Source of the DNA: Mixia osmundae IAM 14324
Lineage: Eukaryota; Basidiomycota; Mixiomycetes; Mixiales; Mixiaceae
NCBI RefSeq assembly: GCF_000708205.1
Contig: NW_014575563.1
Coordinates: 1,874,068-1,938,067, forward strand
DNA: 64,000 nucleotides
Direction of reading: 5' to 3'
Part shown: positions 59,474 through 64,000 of the stretch, piece after piece
Numbering within the stretch: the stretch's first letter is position 1
Layout: each line of letters begins with the position of its first letter
Made by a program: the position numbers and the translations under genes
Notes under the pieces: generated by a model
What the model saw: the letters and a program-made list of their open reading frames with translations, nothing else
Told to the model about the DNA's origin: nothing
Database searches by the model: none

Positions 59474-60426
59474 ATGGATGACGATGGCCAAGTCATGACA
59501 CTGGAGATCTCTGTTCGGCCTAGCAGCGATGTGTCCGATCCACGAAGCGTCGATGGTCTCTTCCTCCTTTCGGGCAGGCCAACAGCATTCATTGACTTGC
59601 CCGCAGACTTGCGCCACAAGAGAGATGTCGGCCGGTTCGCGCAGTGGTCAGTGTCATCTGCCAAACCCGGCTATGGCGTCCAGCAGCTACTCGATCCTTC
59701 CGTCGAGACACTGTGGCAGTACGTCCACACGGCTCCTTCGTCGTACGCGCTCAAGGAACGAGTAAAAGGAGCGAGGGCCCTCAGCCTCATCTGATCAATA
59801 TCCAGTTCAGACGGCGTATGCCCATCACTGTCCGTCGCCGCGGCTCAGCTGCATGATTGCGTCCAAACTGATCGCTTTGCGGGCTGGACAGCAAGTCTCG
59901 CTCTTTGTAGATGTCAATACAGACGACTCGTACACGCCCCACCGTATCGCGATACGCGCCGGCTCGTTCTCTGGCGACTTGCAAGAAGTGAGATCCAGCT
60001 AGTCTGGGTGCTGACATGAAGATGCTCATGGCGAGCCAGATCAAAGTGGTCGAGCTAGAGAGGCCGAGAGGCTGGTCACACCTGATCATGGGCGAAGAGG
60101 ACGACGAAGAGGACCAAGACAGTGCAGACGCAGACCCGGAAAGGCTAGCCAGAGTCGTCGAGCAGCCAGAAGCGTTTGCTCATTCTTGCTAGGCCAGCAG
60201 GGGTGTGATCCGTGCGCACTACATCCAGCTTGCGATACTGGCCAATCATCTCAACGGCAAAGACACTCATGTGCGACATATCAAGATCTTTGCACCCAGA
60301 GGGTCAGCATCTTCTCCGTGCTCCCCAGCGCAACTGAGCGCAGAAGACAGACCTGACTGTCTCGAGGAAGACGACCTGGCGCCTTTCACGAGTGCGATCT
60401 TCAAGCAACATGAGCACATCCGTTAG
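59474..60426 (+). CDS. APC10: Anaphase-promoting complex subunit 10 (DOC domain)
   Basis: APC10/Doc1 helps the APC/C bind D-box substrates. Exon 1 ends [20 protein letters not shown] then SVETLWQ. An intron leads to [20 protein letters not shown], another to [20 protein letters not shown] with [14 protein letters not shown]. Then come [18 protein letters not shown] and [20 protein letters not shown] with HIKIFAPR. The C-terminus is [12 protein letters not shown], ending in Ile-Arg, the IR tail that docks on APC3/Cdc27. An acidic insertion ([14 protein letters not shown]) in the DOC fold is unusual. The last four bases of the gene overlap the RSM22 stop on the other strand (TTAG, 60423-60426). 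Confidence 0.9.
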
Positions 60427-62323
60427 GGCACAACAGCATCGACCTGTCTGAGCGTCTGCCGATCATCGGCCACCTCGTTCTCACCTCCGCCTGCAAGCCA
60501 GTCCGCTCCCGAGCCAGTCGCTCGGATGGCAAAGTCGTGAAGCCGCTTGGCACCGTCGAAAGACTTCACGACGGGCGGCGTGCGCGAAGCGTGTGGGAAA
60601 GCATCACCCCACGAGCTCTTCCTGGCATCGTAGTATGCCTGTCGACCGGCAGACTTGGCAATGATCATTCGTTCGATGTGTCCGGATGACGAGCAGACGT
60701 CCATGATCACATGTCCCGATCGCTTCATGGGCGGATAGAGCAGTCTCGGCCAGGCCATTGCATCGTGACGCTCTCTCTGACTTAGCTGGACATCTTCCTC
60801 GCGAGTTGTAGCCTGTCTAGCTTCAGAAATTGCGTGGCTAGGGCGAGGCCCGCGGCGGATGACGACGTAGGAGAATTTGCTGTCTTCCTCTCCTACACGA
60901 GCGTGCTTTGTTCTTCTCAGGTAGCTAGGTCTCGACACTACCGGTCAAATATTGCGTGAGCCATATCTCGACTGACGACTCGCAGACTGACCTCGCTGAG
61001 AGAAGTGGCAAATGTCCTTCTCGCGATGGAGTGGACATTCGCCGTCGTGTGGACAAGGTGCGACGACGTAGCTGCCCTCTGCCTGAAGAGCAGATCCGTC
61101 CGGTACCTTTGCATCATCAGCCACGAGCGTATTACCGCCAATGTGGAGTACGTCCGCATCCGATTCGACAGGATCATCAGCGCCCAGAGGTTGCTCATCC
61201 GGTCGTCGTCTGCCGAGATTGAGGAGCTGCTCTCTTGCTTTGGCGATATGCATGAAACCCTTTGCAGTCCCACGCTCGATGAGGACGATGACCTGTGCGC
61301 CCGATTCCCACATTGCACGGATGCAGTCTCTCCTGTCACTTGTGGAGCCCAACTCGTCGAGTGCGAAAGCTGAGATCGCCAGAGTGTGTTGGGCATCTTC
61401 ACCTATCGCGTTCTGCGTGATCGATGACGAATCTGATGTCGGGATACGGGTAGTGTGGAAGCTGCGATCTAGATGCTCGTCTGGTAAGTATGCAAGAAGT
61501 TTTGCGGCGGTATGGGTCATCGATGGAGACGCGTCCAGGGCGGTATAGGCTATCTTGTGCTCTGGCCATACCGCGTTTGCAGCCCTGTAGGTAGCCATCT
61601 TCAATCGGCTGTTTGACGAACCAGTCGAAAGCACCACGCACCATGCCGTGCTTGCAGTACCGCTGCCAAAATCGATGATCCGACCTGGACGCCAGCCGGC
61701 CTGGCTCGCGCTAGCCTCTAGTCTCTTTCGCGTCTCCTGCAGAACGGACTGGGTAGCAGCATAGACGGAGGGCATGACGCCGGCAGCATAGGCGAGTGCA
61801 GAGCGATGGTCGTAGACCATCTTCGTGCGCTGGTCCCTGACACTGGCAGGAGATCTCTGATCGCGAGGCAGTCTGCCTTTCTTGCGATCTTGTTGGCCCT
61901 GTCTGCTGCTCTCGCCCATGCGAGCATAGAGCTTCAATGCATCCTGACGCAGCAATGGCCTGTCGCTCTCTGCAACACCCGCCAGAAGAGGTCAGTAAGC
62001 TGACAGCTCTGCAAGAGCCGAAGCGGTTTGCCTTGGACGAGTTGCGTTACAGCTTGCTGGAGAGGCAGGGGCAGGTCGATCTGGCCAGACTGTGCAGAAC
62101 CATACTTGGCCTGTGCAGATCTCCTGATGGTGGGCCGAGCGAGCTCTGCCCTGTTGAGCCATTCGACCTGATCATCATCGAGGAGCTCAAATCGGTCAGG
62201 GAGCGAGTCTGCATCGATGGCTGCTACACCGCTGCTGATCTTCCTCCTGCTGCCTGATCGGCCGACTGAAGAGCGTACTGCTGGGCTCCTGCCTGCCAGC
62301 AGACAGGCTCTGCAAGTCAGCAT
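60423..62323 (-). CDS. RSM22: Mitoribosome assembly methyltransferase-like protein Rsm22 (METTL17)
   Basis: A mitochondrial small-subunit assembly factor. The N-terminus ([19 protein letters not shown]) is a presequence. After an intron, DALKLYARM precedes [20 protein letters not shown] and [16 protein letters not shown], the SAM-binding loop, the latter split by an intron and continued [10 protein letters not shown]. Later come [20 protein letters not shown] and a cysteine cluster, [20 protein letters not shown] then CHFSQR, which in METTL17 relatives holds an iron-sulfur cluster. The final exon has [31 protein letters not shown] and [20 protein letters not shown], and ends at 60423. Four to five exons. 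Its start is 77 bp from that of divergent TIM8. Confidence 0.9.
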
Positions 62324-62400
62324 CGTCGCTTCCACTTTCCTCTCTCGATCACGATTGCGCACGACTTGGCTCGCAATTTTGTGAAGCTGAGCGGCGAAGA

Positions 62401-62792
62401 ATGGCAGCAGCCAAGGAGTTCGATGAGGCCACCCAGAGGGAGCTGCAGTCCTTCATAGAGCAGCAGCAGGCACAGGCAAGAGTGCAGCAGTCCATACACA
62501 CCTTCAATGGTCTGTCACCTCGTGGCGGCTGTCCACTGATCTAGCACGGGTGTCTGACGAGATCGGACTCGGACAGACATGTGCTGGACAAAGTGCATCA
62601 CAGGCACACCGAGCAATCGCTTCTCTAGCAAAGAGGAACAATGCCTCGTCAAGTCAGTCTGACGTTCACCCTGCACCTTTGATGCGATGCTCACGAGAGC
62701 CAACGACGAACAGCTGCGTTGACCGCTTCTTGGACTCTTCGTTGTTCATCGTCAAGAGGTTAGAGGAGCAGAGGAATGCTGCAGGCCAGTGA
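62401..62792 (+). CDS. TIM8: Mitochondrial intermembrane-space chaperone Tim8
   Basis: A small Tim that escorts hydrophobic precursors to the inner membrane. Three exons. Exon 1 is MAAAKEFDEATQRELQSFIE followed by QQQAQARVQQSIHTFN. After an intron (GTCTGT...GACAG) comes DMCWTKCITGTPSNRF with SSKEEQCLV. A second intron (GTCAGT...AACAG) leads to NCVDRFLDSSLFIVKRLEEQ and stop 62792. The twin CX3C motif is intact (CWTKC and CLVNC), and the conserved MCWxKCI and CVDRFLDxSLFI blocks identify Tim8 rather than Tim13. The gene is too short and too split to show up as one open frame. Confidence 0.93.
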
Positions 62793-62868
62793 CGGGGACC
62801 CAATGGACGTTGTACAATTGATTGCAACTTGACAACAAGCAGAGAGCAAACCCCAAGCACTACTCCGT

Positions 62869-64000
62869 CTAGTGATGCCGACTCGATTTTGGCTTCTTGC
62901 CTGCATCCCTTCGTGCGATCCTCTTCTCTGCACGAATCTCTTTCTTGCCTCGAGGATCAACCATCTGCACGACGCCGTTCAGCATAGGCTCTTTCTGAGA
63001 TTCAGAAGCAGAATACTGACTTTATAGCGACCCTTGACACCTTTCGGACGACCCTTTTGACCGCGATTGGCACCTTTGGCCACCACGACCTTGATCTCTC
63101 TCCGCTTGGCAGGCTTGTTCCCGCCGCTCTTGGCCAGGATCTTAGCAATACTAGCCGCCTTCTCCTTCTCGGTAATGTCATCAGTCTCATTGACCGTGTC
63201 TGCCTTCTTCTGCGCCTTCTCCAATCGTCTGAGCGTACGCATCTTCTTCCTCGCTTTCGCCTCGGCGATCTTCTTGATCGGTCGTGCATTCAGCGCTCTC
63301 ACCTTCTCCTTGAGAGCGTCCGAAGCTTCCTTGGTCACAGGAATGTTGTGTCGAAAGTGCTTCATCTCGTCGTCTAGGAACCAAGAAGGCAGCCCATCCT
63401 TATCATTGAAGGCATGTCGCGTAAAGCCTTCGTCGAGCAGTTCATCCTTTGTCACTTCGCGATTGACCAGTCGTTGTGCTATACTGACAGCCTCCACCGT
63501 CGTCAGTCCCAGACCTGTTCATCATGTCAGATGACTCTGACGCCGCGATAGAGCTGGGCAACTCACGCTCGATCCTTTCGCGCTTCCGTTCCTCCTCTTC
63601 CTCGCCCGCTTTGAGCCACTCGTCAGGGTCGGCGTCCATTGCGACCTCTTCAAACCCGCTCTCGTCCGAATCCTCTCGATCCTCGATATCGGGCAGCATG
63701 TCTACTTCTTCGTCCTCCTCTTTTCCTTCGTCGGCAGAGCTCGGAACGGAAGGAGAAGCATCCTCTAGGCCCATGAGGGCGTCGAGACCTTGTATATCCC
63801 TAAAAGCAGGCTGGTCGAACCAGAGATCGGCCGCGCGCGCTTTCGTCTCAGCAGTGCCAGCTTTCTTATTGACGAGCGATTGGATGAGCTTGCCCTCCTT
63901 GCTACGCACATGACCACGAGAAGCCATGATGGCCTCTGCTTCTGCATCCACATCGCCCTCTACATCAGATTCGTCCACCTCTTCATCGTCCGAATCGAGC
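62869..64000 (-). CDS. SPB1: rRNA methyltransferase Spb1, C-terminal part (runs off window)
   Basis: Spb1 is the nucleolar AdoMet-dependent methyltransferase of 27S pre-rRNA. Only the C-terminal domain is here. An acidic segment ([20 protein letters not shown]) is followed by [40 protein letters not shown] with [16 protein letters not shown], and [20 protein letters not shown]. Basic [11 protein letters not shown] and [19 protein letters not shown] follow. The last intron (GTCAGT...GCAG) leads to [20 protein letters not shown] and [11 protein letters not shown], stop 62869. The methyltransferase domain lies beyond position 64000. It converges with TIM8 with 76 bp between stops. Confidence 0.92.

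Overview
This is a gene-dense nuclear fragment from a fungus, most likely a basidiomycete yeast or other compact basidiomycete. The evidence is short spliceosomal introns (most resolved here are about 41-66 bp, usually with a CTGAC/CTAAC-like branch site just before the AG), about 38 protein genes in 64 kb, and a purely fungal/opisthokont gene set (Hog1 MAPK, Erg24, Alg6, Tim8, Sgf29, Osh-type lipid carrier, YANK kinase). The gene density and tiny introns would fit a Mixia-like Pucciniomycotina genome, but that is an inference. I saw no transposon, virus-like element, CRISPR array, rRNA or tRNA.

Layout. 0-8.3 kb: a single-pass membrane protein, APC1 (anaphase-promoting complex scaffold) and a UBA/UBX protein. 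8.9-12.6 kb: two mitochondrial ATP-synthase genes head to head (subunit h/ATP14 and the inhibitor IF1), then Mediator MED7 and an ankyrin protein. 12.7-21.7 kb: a YANK-type AGC kinase, ALG6 with a long extra N-terminus, and an importin-7-type karyopherin. 21.7-27.1 kb: an Ohr/OsmC peroxidase with a mitochondrial presequence, glycerol kinase, mitoribosomal uL29m, and SAGA subunit SGF29. 27.1-36 kb: a TBC Rab-GAP, ERG24, a ribosomal-L1-like nucleolar protein and acylaminoacyl peptidase. 36-44 kb: a hotdog thioesterase, exosome RRP46, the GATOR2/SEA subunit WDR59/Sea3, and an OTU deubiquitinase. 44-48 kb: the only run of same-strand, lineage-specific genes (a hypothetical, a secreted glycine-rich protein, an unknown coiled-coil protein) and GOT1. 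48-64 kb: an oxysterol-binding protein, HOG1, TMA46/DFRP1, an unknown four-span membrane protein, mitochondrial IF-3, ALKBH6, GNA1, AUH-type enoyl-CoA hydratase, APC10, RSM22, TIM8 and the C-terminus of SPB1 running off the right edge.

Most of these are housekeeping genes and no operon-like pathway is evident. What stands out is architecture. Neighbouring genes alternate strand almost perfectly (30 of 37 neighbour pairs are on opposite strands, including twelve consecutive genes at the right end). Divergent starts are often 30-150 bp apart, and two convergent pairs have interlocked stop codons (CTATAG at 36753-36758, TTAG at 60423-60426). Several introns appear to use GC-AG borders, two of which flank a 27-nt in-frame microexon in the Ohr gene. 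HOG1 seems to begin with a 6-nt coding exon. Two subunits of one machine, APC1 and APC10, lie in the same window, and at least eight genes encode mitochondrial proteins.

Start/end values below run from the chosen start codon to the stop codon and include introns. Splice sites were read by eye using reading frame, GT/GC-AG borders and family similarity.
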